DNA from: an uncultured Rikenellaceae bacterium
GTDB lineage: Bacteria > Bacteroidota > Bacteroidia > Bacteroidales > Rikenellaceae
Direction of reading: 5' to 3'
Assembly: GCA_944326945.1 (NCBI GenBank)
Contig: CALVFY010000029.1
Span: 1-33,014, forward strand
Length of the DNA stretch: 33,014 bases
The notes under the pieces are model-generated. The model saw only the letters and a list, made by a program, of their open reading frames with translations, did no database searches and was not told the DNA's origin. The position numbers and the translations under genes were made by a program. This document shows, piece by piece, positions 7,656 through 14,942 of this stretch. Each line of letters opens with the position of its first letter. Positions within the stretch are counted from its first letter, which is position 1.

Positions 7656-8252
7656 ATGTTTTCAGGAATAGTAGAGACAATGGCTACAGTAGTGGCCGTA
7701 CGAGAAGAGAAAGGCAATAAACACTTTACCCTGCAGTGTCCGTTCACCCGGGAACTGAAAATCGACCAAAGCATCTCCCATAACGGAGTCTGCCTGACGG
7801 TAGTGGACATCGACGGAGACAATTACACGGTGACCGCTGTACACGAGACACTTCTCAAATCAAATCTGGGGCTGCTCCGGGAGGGCGATCTGGTGAATGT
7901 GGAACGAAGCATGCGTCCCGATGCGCTGCTGGACGGGCACATCGTTCAGGGGCACGTGGACCAAACGGCCCTCTGTACAGGAGTCGAAGAGGTCGACGGC
8001 AGTTGGTACTTTTCATTCCATTATGAGCCCCAGGGCGACAACACAACGGTAGAAAAAGGTTCGGTGGCCGTAAACGGTGTAAGTCTCACGGTAGTGGATT
8101 CAAAACCAGACGGATTCCGGGTTGCGATCATCCCCTACACCTATGAACACACCAATTTCTGCCGGATCCGGAAGGATTCTGTCGTCAACATCGAATTCGA
8201 TATCGTAGGTAAATATATCGCCCGCCTGATGAAAAACTACCTCGGGAAATAA
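7656..8252 (+). CDS. ribE: Riboflavin synthase, alpha subunit
   Basis: This 198-residue enzyme dismutates two 6,7-dimethyl-8-ribityllumazine molecules into riboflavin plus the pyrimidinedione precursor. It begins with the diagnostic MFSGIVE and has two tandem lumazine-binding domains (about 1-95 and 96-190). Each carries a related signature: SISHNGVCLTVVDID in the first and KGSVAVNGVSLTVVDS in the second. HIVQGHVD lies at the junction. Length is typical for the family. It follows the S24-like regulator after 19 bp. No FMN riboswitch is seen upstream. A strong hairpin at 8272-8312 ends the unit. The symbol ribE is the usual name in most bacteria; ribC is used in E. coli. Confidence 0.95.
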   Translation: MFSGIVETMATVVAVREEKGNKHFTLQCPFTRELKIDQSISHNGVCLTVVDIDGDNYTVTAVHETLLKSNLGLLREGDLVNVERSMRPDALLDGHIVQGHVDQTALCTGVEEVDGSWYFSFHYEPQGDNTTVEKGSVAVNGVSLTVVDSKPDGFRVAIIPYTYEHTNFCRIRKDSVVNIEFDIVGKYIARLMKNYLGK

Positions 8253-8271
8253 TCATTCCGGACATTATTTC

Positions 8272-8312
8272 GAAATCGTCGCACTTAACTTAATATGAAG
8301 TGTGACGATTTC
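8272..8312 (+). terminator. Strong hairpin after ribE (probable terminator or 3' stabiliser)
   Basis: GAAATCGTCGCACTT (8272-8286) and AAGTGTGACGATTTC (8298-8312) pair over 15 bp with one G-U pair around an 11-nt loop, starting 19 bases after the ribE stop. The following tract TGTTTTCA is only weakly T-rich, so intrinsic termination is probable but not certain. Confidence 0.6.
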
Positions 8313-8568
8313 TGTTTTCAGAGCGTCCAAATTCAAAAAGACAGACACAACAATCCTCAACGGATGCAACATTTCAACAAGAAAATACTCTAAAAATTAT
8401 GACGACCACTCTTTTCAATACACATTCTGTTTTGAAGGAGAGAGGCGTCATTTCCACATCGGACCAACGGGCAATCGTTCCAACCAGCCCCTTTCCACGG
8501 CTCTCATCGAAATCACCGACCGTTATCCAGCCATAACACAGGTTATCACCTCCCAGCAACTCTATTAG
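8302..8568 (+). CDS. Possible small hypothetical protein or gene remnant
   Basis: An open frame of 88 codons begins with GTG at 8302, inside the right arm of the ribE hairpin, so that start is doubtful, and no ATG lies in frame. The second half (about residue 34 on) has neighbour-like codon choice and a plausible protein-like composition; the first half is Lys/Ser/Thr-rich and looks less coding. I do not recognise any family. It may be the degraded 3' end of a gene or chance. The rest of 8253-8687, including the flanks of this frame, shows only the hairpin, a CAGGGG/CCCCTG inverted repeat (8597-8618) and the kinase promoter. Confidence 0.25.
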   Translation: MTISVFRASKFKKTDTTILNGCNISTRKYSKNYDDHSFQYTFCFEGERRHFHIGPTGNRSNQPLSTALIEITDRYPAITQVITSQQLY

Positions 8569-8629
8569 AGAGGAATTATTCTTAACGTTTTTTTCACAGG
8601 GGATACAATCCTCCCCTGAGACTTTTTAC

Positions 8630-8637
8630 TACCTTTG
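8630..8637 (+). promoter_or_regulatory. -7 promoter element of the sensor kinase gene
   Basis: TACCTTTG matches TAnnTTTG. Predicted start is at about 8641, leaving a leader of about 47 nt before ATG 8688. Where a -33 box should lie there is instead an inverted repeat CAGGGG (8597-8602) / CCCCTG (8613-8618), which could be a regulator site. Confidence 0.55.
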
Positions 8638-8687
8638 CAAACTGTCCAGTGTCTACGTCTCCAAAACGGGAACAAACACAGAATACA

Positions 8688-9722
8688 ATGAAAATCAAAA
8701 GCATAGATACAGCTTCCTTATTGATCGCAGGCTCCGCCACCGTAATAAGTATCGGTGCAGGTATCCTGAATGAAGCCGACGGATGGATCATTGTAGGAAT
8801 CAGTCTGGTTACTTTTGTATTAACCGGACTCATCGCCCGTGCCATCATCAAAAAATTCGTCATCTACAAAATCAAACCGATCTACCAGGTCGTACTCTCC
8901 CGCAACATTAAAACCAGCGAACTGGAAGAGGCCCTCGCCCACAAAACCAATCTGATCGAAGAGGTGGGAGAAGATCTCTCGAACTATGCGGAACGCAATC
9001 GCAGGGAGATTCTTCGTCTGCAAGAAAACGAACGTTATCGGAAAGAGTTTCTGGGCAATGTCTCCCATGAAATCAAGACCCCGATTTTCAATATCCAGGG
9101 CTATATCCTCACCCTGCTCGACGGAGCTCTCGAAGACGAAACCATCAACCGCAAATACCTCGAACGCTCGGAAAAGAGTATCGACCGCCTGATCAATATC
9201 GTAAACGATCTGGAAGAGATATCCAAACTGGAATCGGGTTCACTGCACCTTCAGGTCGAGACCTTCGATATCGTTGCTCTGGCTCGCGAAATGGTGGATG
9301 CCATTGAGATGGACGCCTCAAAAAAAGGAATCACTTTCCAGATAGGACCATCCAACACGACTCATCCACCGATTTTGGTAAACGCCGACCGCCGACATAT
9401 CGGGCAGGTATTTGTCAATCTGCTGGTCAATTCGGTCAAATACGGTCGCGAGGGAGGACTCACGAAAATCGTCTTCATCGACCTGTTCGACAAAATCATG
9501 GTCGAAGTCTCGGATAACGGTATCGGAATCTCCCAAGAAGATGTTCCCCGCGTTTTCGAACGTTTCTATCGTGCCGACAAGAGCCGTTCCCGGGAGATGG
9601 GCGGCACCGGACTGGGCCTGGCCATCGTCAAACACATCATGGAGGCCCATCACGAAACGATCACCCTGCGCAGTGAATTGGGCAAAGGGAGCACTTTCTC
9701 TTTCACACTGCCCAAAGCCTAA
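8688..9722 (+). CDS. Orphan sensor histidine kinase
   Basis: This 344-residue membrane histidine kinase has two transmembrane segments (about 9-28 and 33-55) joined by only a few residues, so there is no periplasmic sensor domain. A coiled linker (about 75-120) leads to the HisKA H-box FLGNVSHEIKTP with phospho-acceptor His127. The HATPase domain has the N box (HIGQVFVNLLVNSVKYG), G1 (VSDNGIGIS), F box (VFERFYRADK) and G2 (GGTGLGLAIVKHIM). The domain order resembles PhoR/WalK-type kinases. No response regulator gene adjoins it; upstream is ribE and downstream is a convergent sulfatase gene. ATG at 8688 is preferred to the in-frame GTG at 8649 because it gives a normal N-terminus and leaves a leader after the promoter. 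The signal is unknown. Confidence 0.9.
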   Translation: MKIKSIDTASLLIAGSATVISIGAGILNEADGWIIVGISLVTFVLTGLIARAIIKKFVIYKIKPIYQVVLSRNIKTSELEEALAHKTNLIEEVGEDLSNYAERNRREILRLQENERYRKEFLGNVSHEIKTPIFNIQGYILTLLDGALEDETINRKYLERSEKSIDRLINIVNDLEEISKLESGSLHLQVETFDIVALAREMVDAIEMDASKKGITFQIGPSNTTHPPILVNADRRHIGQVFVNLLVNSVKYGREGGLTKIVFIDLFDKIMVEVSDNGIGISQEDVPRVFERFYRADKSRSREMGGTGLGLAIVKHIMEAHHETITLRSELGKGSTFSFTLPKA

Positions 9723-9744
9723 GCGCTTGCCTCAGCCTCTGGCA

Positions 9745-11310
9745 TCACTTTCCGCCCTGCGATTTACACTCGCGCCATACCCCTCCGTCGGCTTTCACAG
9801 CCTCCAACTCCGCCTGGAGGCGTTTCACGATTTCGGGATGTTGCACGGCCACATTATGCTGCTCGGCAGGATCGTTCCGCAAATCGAACAGTCGCACCTC
9901 GGGCCGGTTGCCATAGAGATATCCCGTCCAGGAATCGGAATAAGGATCCTCACTGGGAGCCACGTATTTCCAACCGTCCGAGATCAATGCCAGATTCTCC
10001 TGAATATTCATCACCACAGCCGAAGAGCGTCCCTCTCCGCCCTGTCCCAGCAACCGTGAGAGATAGTTCCTGCTATCGGGAGCCCCGTCCGGCTCAATCG
10101 TTCCCCCGCAAAGCGACGCCAGCGAAGCGAACAGATCGATCTGGCTGAACAGTCCGTCGTCGGAGGTCCCGGGGGCCACATGCCCTTTCCACCACACCAG
10201 CATCGGCACCCGCGTACCGGCTTCATAGATGCTGTATTTCGTACCGGTAAACGGTCCCCAGGGTTTATGATCGCCCAACAGCTCGGCGGCCTGATCCTGA
10301 TAACCGTCGTCCACAATGGGCCCGTTGTCGCTGGAGAGAATCACCAACGTATTCTCGGCAATACCCAGACTGTCGAGCGTAGCCAGGACACGCCCCACCG
10401 AATAGTCGAACGAAAGAATGGCATCGCCACGGGGTCCCATACCGCTCTTCCCCGCAAATCGTTCATGCGGCACACGCGGCACATGAATATCATTGGTACC
10501 GAAATAGAGGAAAAACGGGCGATCGCTATTCCTTTCGATAAATTCACACGCCTTGTCCGTAATCCGGTCGGCAATATCCTCGTCGTGCCACCGGGCCGCC
10601 ATCCCCCCTTTCATGTAACCGATCCGCGAAATACCGTCTACGATAGCCTGGTCATGTCCCATAGAGGGGTGGATCCTCAGCAGTTCGGGATTCTCCTTTC
10701 CGGTCGGCTCACCCGGGAATGGAGTCGTATAGCTCACTTCGATCGGATCGGAAGGATCGAGCCCCACCACCTGCTGATTCTCAATATAGACACAGGGAAC
10801 ACGATCACCCGTAGCAGCCATAACAAAGGAATAATCGAACCCGATATCCTTCAATCCGGGTGCAATGATACCGTTCCAATCCTGCGAACCGGCCGTATCT
10901 CCAAGCCCCAGATGCCACTTGCCCACAGCCCCGGTCACATAGCCCGCACTGCGGAACATATCGGCCATGGTGTACTGTTCGGGACGAATCACCATTCCCG
11001 CATCTCCGGTAGCGATCCCGGTTCCCTCGCGTCGCCAGGGATACTGCCCCGTGAGCAATCCATAGCGGGCCGGAGTACTGGTTGCGGCCACCGTATGGGC
11101 ATTGGTCAAACGAAGACCTTCGGCCGCCATTCGCTCCACATTGGGCGTATGAACCGTTGTCGAACCATTCCATCCCAGATCGCCATACCCCACATCGTCG
11201 GCCAGAATCACGATCACATTGGGAGTTTTCACCTTTTCATTTTGGGAATTGCACGAGACGGCAGTCACACCGATTGCCAGTAGGGCAGGAACAGAATAAT
11301 TCTTTTTCAT
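9745..11310 (-). CDS. Ser-type sulfatase (S1 family), predicted lipoprotein
   Basis: This 521-residue protein begins MKKNYSVPALLAIGVTAVSC, a lipoprotein signal with lipobox AVSC and Cys20 as the lipidation site, so it should sit in an envelope membrane. The alkaline phosphatase-type sulfatase fold starts with NVIVILADDVGYGDLG (metal Asp38/Asp39). The modification motif S78-T-P-A-R82 in AATSTPARYGLLTG indicates a Ser-type sulfatase, in which a radical-SAM anSME would convert Ser to formylglycine; no such enzyme is encoded in this window. GKWHLG (metal/active site) and SSDNGP (Asp-Asn metal site) are also present. It would remove sulfate esters from a glycan, but the substrate cannot be told. 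No SusC/SusD pair adjoins it. The in-frame upstream extension to 11352 overlaps the promoter, so ATG 11310 was chosen. Confidence 0.92.
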   Translation of the reverse strand: MKKNYSVPALLAIGVTAVSCNSQNEKVKTPNVIVILADDVGYGDLGWNGSTTVHTPNVERMAAEGLRLTNAHTVAATSTPARYGLLTGQYPWRREGTGIATGDAGMVIRPEQYTMADMFRSAGYVTGAVGKWHLGLGDTAGSQDWNGIIAPGLKDIGFDYSFVMAATGDRVPCVYIENQQVVGLDPSDPIEVSYTTPFPGEPTGKENPELLRIHPSMGHDQAIVDGISRIGYMKGGMAARWHDEDIADRITDKACEFIERNSDRPFFLYFGTNDIHVPRVPHERFAGKSGMGPRGDAILSFDYSVGRVLATLDSLGIAENTLVILSSDNGPIVDDGYQDQAAELLGDHKPWGPFTGTKYSIYEAGTRVPMLVWWKGHVAPGTSDDGLFSQIDLFASLASLCGGTIEPDGAPDSRNYLSRLLGQGGEGRSSAVVMNIQENLALISDGWKYVAPSEDPYSDSWTGYLYGNRPEVRLFDLRNDPAEQHNVAVQHPEIVKRLQAELEAVKADGGVWRECKSQGGK

Positions 11311-11341
11311 AGTCCGGAGATCCCGATAAGACGGAATAGGG

Positions 11342-11372
11342 TAAAGATACACATCTCTCCGGAAAAAACAAA
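11342..11372 (-). promoter_or_regulatory. Promoter of the sulfatase gene
   Basis: On the minus strand TTTG (11369-11372) is followed after 19 bp by TATCTTTA (11342-11349), one base from TAnnTTTG. Expected leader is about 28 nt before ATG 11310. Confidence 0.55.
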
Positions 11373-11399
11373 ACCCCTCGGCTACAATCTATCCCCGTT

Positions 11400-12548
11400 T
11401 TATTTGGGAGCTTTCCGATAGAGATAGATCCCGATACAGAGATAGAGCAAGTTTGGCAACCAGACAGATATCTGGGCCGGAAGCAAGCCTCCCTTGGCGA
11501 ACTCCTCGGTGAACCTGCTCACCAGAATATAGGAGAAACAAAGAGCAATACCGATACCTATATGGAGTCCCGTTCCCCCCCGCACCTTACGCGAGGAGAG
11601 CGACACTCCGATCAATGTCAGAATAAAGGTCGAGATCGGATAGGCAAAACGATTCTGCCGTTCGACCTCGAACTGGGCAATCTGATCGGAACCTTTCGCT
11701 TTCTGCTGACGGATAAAACGCGACAGGTCGACGATATTCATCGTCTTGATAAGCTCCTCCACCCTGCCCAATTCATTGGCCTCCAAATTGATCAGTGTAT
11801 CGAGCCGCTGATGGGTCTCGAAAATCTCCTTTTCCCCCTCGAATCGGCGGGTTATATATTTGGGAGCCGACCAGCGTTTGGTCTCCGGATCGAACTGTAC
11901 ATCGGAAGCCTCGAGCGAGGAGACAATCGAGCTCCCCTCGAACTGCTCCAATGCCAGAAACCTAGCCCGCTCACTACTCCCCGAATACTCACGAATATAG
12001 GCAAAAGTTCCCGGGTAGATCTGCCGGTAAATATGCTCATCGTAACGTTGATTCTGCCTCTTTTTGAAATACTGGCTCTCGAAATCGACCCGTCGGGCAT
12101 TGGCGGCCGGAATCACCACCAGATTCAGCGACAACGACAGCAGTGTGATCGCCGTAGCCGACACAAAATAGGGCCACATGAGTCGATTGAAACTCACTCC
12201 GCTGGAAAGAATCGCGATAATCTCGGTCTGATAGGCCATTTTCGACGTGAAGAAAATGACCGCAATAAAGGTAAACAGCCCGCTGAATTGATTGATAAAA
12301 AATGGAATGAAGTTGAAATAATATTGAGTGATGATCTTCGAAAGAGGGGCTTTCAGTTCGATAAAGTCGTCGATCTTCTCCACCGCATCGAAAATCACCA
12401 CGATCACGATGATCAGGGCAATGGCGAACACATAGGTACCCAGGAATTTCTTGATGATATACCAATCCAGAATCTTCAGCCCCGGGAACCGAGCCTTGCG
12501 ATATCCCCCGAATTTCCGCACGAGGGTCTGCACTCCTTTGTCCGTCAT
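11400..12548 (-). CDS. lptG: LptF/LptG family permease (YjgP/YjgQ)
   Basis: This 382-residue inner-membrane protein matches the LptF/LptG permeases, which with LptB extract lipopolysaccharide from the inner membrane. Membrane segments lie near residues 35-55, 75-100 and 125-145, followed by a periplasmic beta-jellyroll-like region (about 155-290). Three further membrane segments fall in the last 85 residues (about 302-320, 328-345, 352-375). The typical N-terminal LKILDWYIIKKFLGTYVFAIALI is present. Its ATG overlaps the tgt stop (ATGA, 12545-12548), so translation is probably coupled; the tgt-permease pair is common in Bacteroidota. Whether it plays the LptF or the LptG role cannot be decided from sequence alone. 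Confidence 0.88.
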   Translation of the reverse strand: MTDKGVQTLVRKFGGYRKARFPGLKILDWYIIKKFLGTYVFAIALIIVIVVIFDAVEKIDDFIELKAPLSKIITQYYFNFIPFFINQFSGLFTFIAVIFFTSKMAYQTEIIAILSSGVSFNRLMWPYFVSATAITLLSLSLNLVVIPAANARRVDFESQYFKKRQNQRYDEHIYRQIYPGTFAYIREYSGSSERARFLALEQFEGSSIVSSLEASDVQFDPETKRWSAPKYITRRFEGEKEIFETHQRLDTLINLEANELGRVEELIKTMNIVDLSRFIRQQKAKGSDQIAQFEVERQNRFAYPISTFILTLIGVSLSSRKVRGGTGLHIGIGIALCFSYILVSRFTEEFAKGGLLPAQISVWLPNLLYLCIGIYLYRKAPK

Positions 12549-13675
12549 AATCTTCGTCCCAGTTTAACGACCATCTCCCGTTTCCAGGCAAGGAATGTTC
12601 CATCGAGAATCCTCCGACGGGCCTCCCCTACCAGCCACAGGTAGAAGGCCAGATTATGCATCGAAGCAATCTGTGCGGCCATCATCTCACCCGCAACAGC
12701 CAAATGCCGCAAATAAGCCTTCGTGTAGCACGTATCCACGAAACAGAGTCCCTCCGGGTCGATCGGCGAGAAATCGTCACGCCACTTCTGATTACGGATA
12801 TTGATCACACCTTCACTCGTAAACAGCATTCCGTTCCGTCCGTTACGGGTAGGCATCACGCAATCGAACATATCCACACCTCGTTCAATGGCCTCCAGAA
12901 TATTGACAGGCGTACCCACTCCCATCAAATAACGGGGTTTGTCTTTCGGTAGTATGCCGTTGACCAGTTCGATCATCTCATACATCACCGGAGCGGGTTC
13001 TCCCACAGCCAATCCGCCGATGGCATACCCCTCGGCATCGAACCGCTGCACGAACTCGGCCGAACGGGTTCTCAAATCGGGATAGGTACACCCCTGCACG
13101 ATCGGAAACAACGATTGATGATAACCGTATTTAGGCGTCGTCTTCGCATAACGGTCGAAACAACGTTCCAGCCAGCGATGAGTCAGTTCGAGCGATTTGG
13201 CAGCATAGTCGTAGGGTGCGTCGCCGGGCGGACATTCGTCGAAAGCCATCATGATATCGGCTCCGATCGACCGCTCGGTATCAATCACGCTTTCGGGCGT
13301 AAACAGATGTTTCGACCCGTCTATATGCGAGGAAAAGCGGCAACCCTCGGGAGTCAGTTTCCGCGAAGTGGCCAGCGAAAAAACCTGGAATCCGCCACTG
13401 TCGGTGAGCACCGGACCGTCCCAACTGCTGAAACGATGAACCCCCCCCGCTTGTTCGAGAATATCCATACCCGGTCGCAAATAGAGATGGTAGGTATTGG
13501 CCAAAATGATCCGGGCTTTCACCTCGTTTTTCAAATCACGATGAAAAACCCCTTTCACGCTGGCCGCTGTTCCCACAGGCATGAATATGGGTGTAGGAAT
13601 CACGCCGTGATCGGTGGTGATCTCACCTGCCCGTGCGGCACAATCGGCTGCGGTATGCTGCAAATCGAATTTCAT
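12545..13675 (-). CDS. tgt: Queuine/preQ1 tRNA-guanine transglycosylase
   Basis: This 376-residue enzyme exchanges the guanine at position 34 of GUN-anticodon tRNAs for preQ1. Visible are DSGGFQVFSL with general acid/base Asp92, IDGSKHLFTPE, GYAIGGLAVGE and the nucleophile Asp271 in FDCVMPTRNGRNG. C-terminally the usual zinc motif CxCxxC is not present: the segment reads GLCFVDTCYTKAYLRHL, with only Cys311 and Cys316, then His340 in SMHNL. A reduced zinc site is, from memory, common in Bacteroidota Tgt. The open frame extends upstream to 13816, but ATG 13675 gives the standard N-terminus MKFDLQHTA and the longer part overlaps the promoters. It is followed by lptG with a 4-nt overlap. Confidence 0.94.
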   Translation of the reverse strand: MKFDLQHTAADCAARAGEITTDHGVIPTPIFMPVGTAASVKGVFHRDLKNEVKARIILANTYHLYLRPGMDILEQAGGVHRFSSWDGPVLTDSGGFQVFSLATSRKLTPEGCRFSSHIDGSKHLFTPESVIDTERSIGADIMMAFDECPPGDAPYDYAAKSLELTHRWLERCFDRYAKTTPKYGYHQSLFPIVQGCTYPDLRTRSAEFVQRFDAEGYAIGGLAVGEPAPVMYEMIELVNGILPKDKPRYLMGVGTPVNILEAIERGVDMFDCVMPTRNGRNGMLFTSEGVINIRNQKWRDDFSPIDPEGLCFVDTCYTKAYLRHLAVAGEMMAAQIASMHNLAFYLWLVGEARRRILDGTFLAWKREMVVKLGRRL

Positions 13676-13681
13676 GGTGGG

Positions 13682-13689
13682 CAAATGTA
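13682..13689 (-). promoter_or_regulatory. -7 promoter element of tgt, very close to the start codon
   Basis: Minus-strand TACATTTG matches TAnnTTTG and ends only six bases before ATG 13675, which would leave little or no untranslated leader. A TTTG at the -33 distance is not clear; TTGG is present at 13709-13712. Confidence 0.5.
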
Positions 13690-13715
13690 CATATAATTCC
13701 TCAGCCTGCCAATTT

Positions 13716-13750
13716 TTTGGAGACAGGTTTGGGAAATTTATGTACCTTTG
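13716..13750 (+). promoter_or_regulatory. Promoter of the GT2-sigma-rsmG operon
   Basis: TACCTTTG (13743-13750) matches TAnnTTTG. A TTTG lies at 13716-13719, 23 bp upstream, slightly beyond the usual 19-21. Predicted leader to the TTG at 13770 is about 15 nt. This promoter is divergent from that of tgt. Confidence 0.55.
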
Positions 13751-13769
13751 CCCAACGTAAAAACATCTC

Positions 13770-14942
13770 TTGACTGTGCAGTCCGTTTTCCAATTATACG
13801 AAAGCCTCCAGGCCACTTACGGAACTCCTGTTTTGTGGCTCGTGACAGCAATCATTGTGCTGTTCGTCATACAACTCTGTTACTGGATGCGATATTACGC
13901 CCGGATTCCTGCTTATCGTGTGGACAAGGGGCAGGAGCGTGACGAACAACAATTCGCCATCTCTGTAATTGTGGTCGTACAGGACGACTATTCTTATATT
14001 GAAGAGACTCTCCCGCTGATTCTCGGACAGCAATACCCCCAGTTCGAAGTAGTTGTGGTAGATCTGGCTTCAACGGAAGAGTTTTCCGATGCACTGCTCA
14101 GCATGCAGGAAAAATGGCCTCATCTGGTGACTTCCAAAATCGAACAGGATCCCCGGTTCCCCATCGGACGCAAACTGGCCCTCAACGTAGGCATCAAGGC
14201 GGCCCGCTACGAACGGCTGTTGATTACCACCACGGCGGCCCGTCCTACCTCCGAGCGTTGGCTGGCCCTGATGGCCCGCGGATTCGAACGAGGCGACATA
14301 GTTCTCGGATACTGCGGCATGGAATGTAAAAAGGGATTGGTCAACAAGCTGATCCGATGTGCCAGGGTAATGACCTCGGTTCGGGCACTCGGTTCGGCCA
14401 TCCGCGGCATTCCCTATCGGGGAAGTATTCACAACCTCGGATTCACCAAGACGCTCTATTTCGGAGCCAAAGGATTCAACTACCTCAACCTGAATACGGG
14501 AGAAGACGATTTGTTCTTACAACAGATCGCCACGCCGGACAATACGGCCATTATCCTCCACCCGAAAGCCACCGTACGTCAATGGCAATGGGGAGGTATT
14601 TCGTGGTGGCACAATGTCCGCAAATTCGAAAGCTACACCTACAAATACTATCCGCTCCGAATAAAAAACGCCATAGAATGGGAGTTGGGAAGTCGATTGC
14701 TCCTGTTTCTGACGCTGCTGACCGCCCTGTGTCTGCTGCCGGTGGAACTCAAAGTGGGAGCGGCAGCCTTGTGGTTGATCCGTTTGGGAATCGTCGAATT
14801 CCAATCATGGCGTATCCGGCGACGGCTGGGCGAAGAAGGATTGGGCTGGGCATGGATCCTCTATGATCTGTGGGCTCCGGTATGCGAAATCCGGTTGTGG
14901 CTTTCACGCACATTCCGTCCGAGTAAAGGCCTATGGAGATAG
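13770..14942 (+). CDS. Membrane-anchored GT2-like glycosyltransferase lacking the DxD motif
   Basis: The 390-residue protein has an N-terminal membrane segment (about 20-42) and a GT-A domain of family 2 type. It begins ISVIVVVQDDYSYIEETLP (65-82) with VVVVDLAS (94-101). C-terminally there is one strong hydrophobic segment (about 310-330) and a second weaker one. Where GT2 enzymes carry DAD or DxD before a P-x-S-x-x-W segment, this one reads L150-L-I-T-T-T-A-A-R-P159-TSERW, so the metal-binding aspartates are absent. A downstream NTGEDDLFLQQI could supply the acidic pair around the catalytic base. The start is TTG 13770 or GTG 13776; no ATG is available near the promoter. It overlaps the sigma factor gene by 10 nt. 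Donor and acceptor are unknown. Confidence 0.78.
   Translation: MTVQSVFQLYESLQATYGTPVLWLVTAIIVLFVIQLCYWMRYYARIPAYRVDKGQERDEQQFAISVIVVVQDDYSYIEETLPLILGQQYPQFEVVVVDLASTEEFSDALLSMQEKWPHLVTSKIEQDPRFPIGRKLALNVGIKAARYERLLITTTAARPTSERWLALMARGFERGDIVLGYCGMECKKGLVNKLIRCARVMTSVRALGSAIRGIPYRGSIHNLGFTKTLYFGAKGFNYLNLNTGEDDLFLQQIATPDNTAIILHPKATVRQWQWGGISWWHNVRKFESYTYKYYPLRIKNAIEWELGSRLLLFLTLLTALCLLPVELKVGAAALWLIRLGIVEFQSWRIRRRLGEEGLGWAWILYDLWAPVCEIRLWLSRTFRPSKGLWR

Noticed and set aside
7010..7822. Minus-strand open frame of 270 codons over the regulator and ribE
   Set aside because: Antisense to two supported genes; no motif.
10180..11283. Plus-strand open frame of 367 codons over the sulfatase gene
   Set aside because: Antisense shadow of a well-supported gene; His/Arg/Ile-rich and with no promoter.
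11562..12644. Plus-strand open frame of 360 codons over lptG
   Set aside because: Antisense shadow of the permease gene; composition unlike a real protein.
13676..13816. Upstream extension of Tgt by 47 residues
   Set aside because: It would overlap the divergent promoters and the GT2 start, and is not part of the Tgt family.
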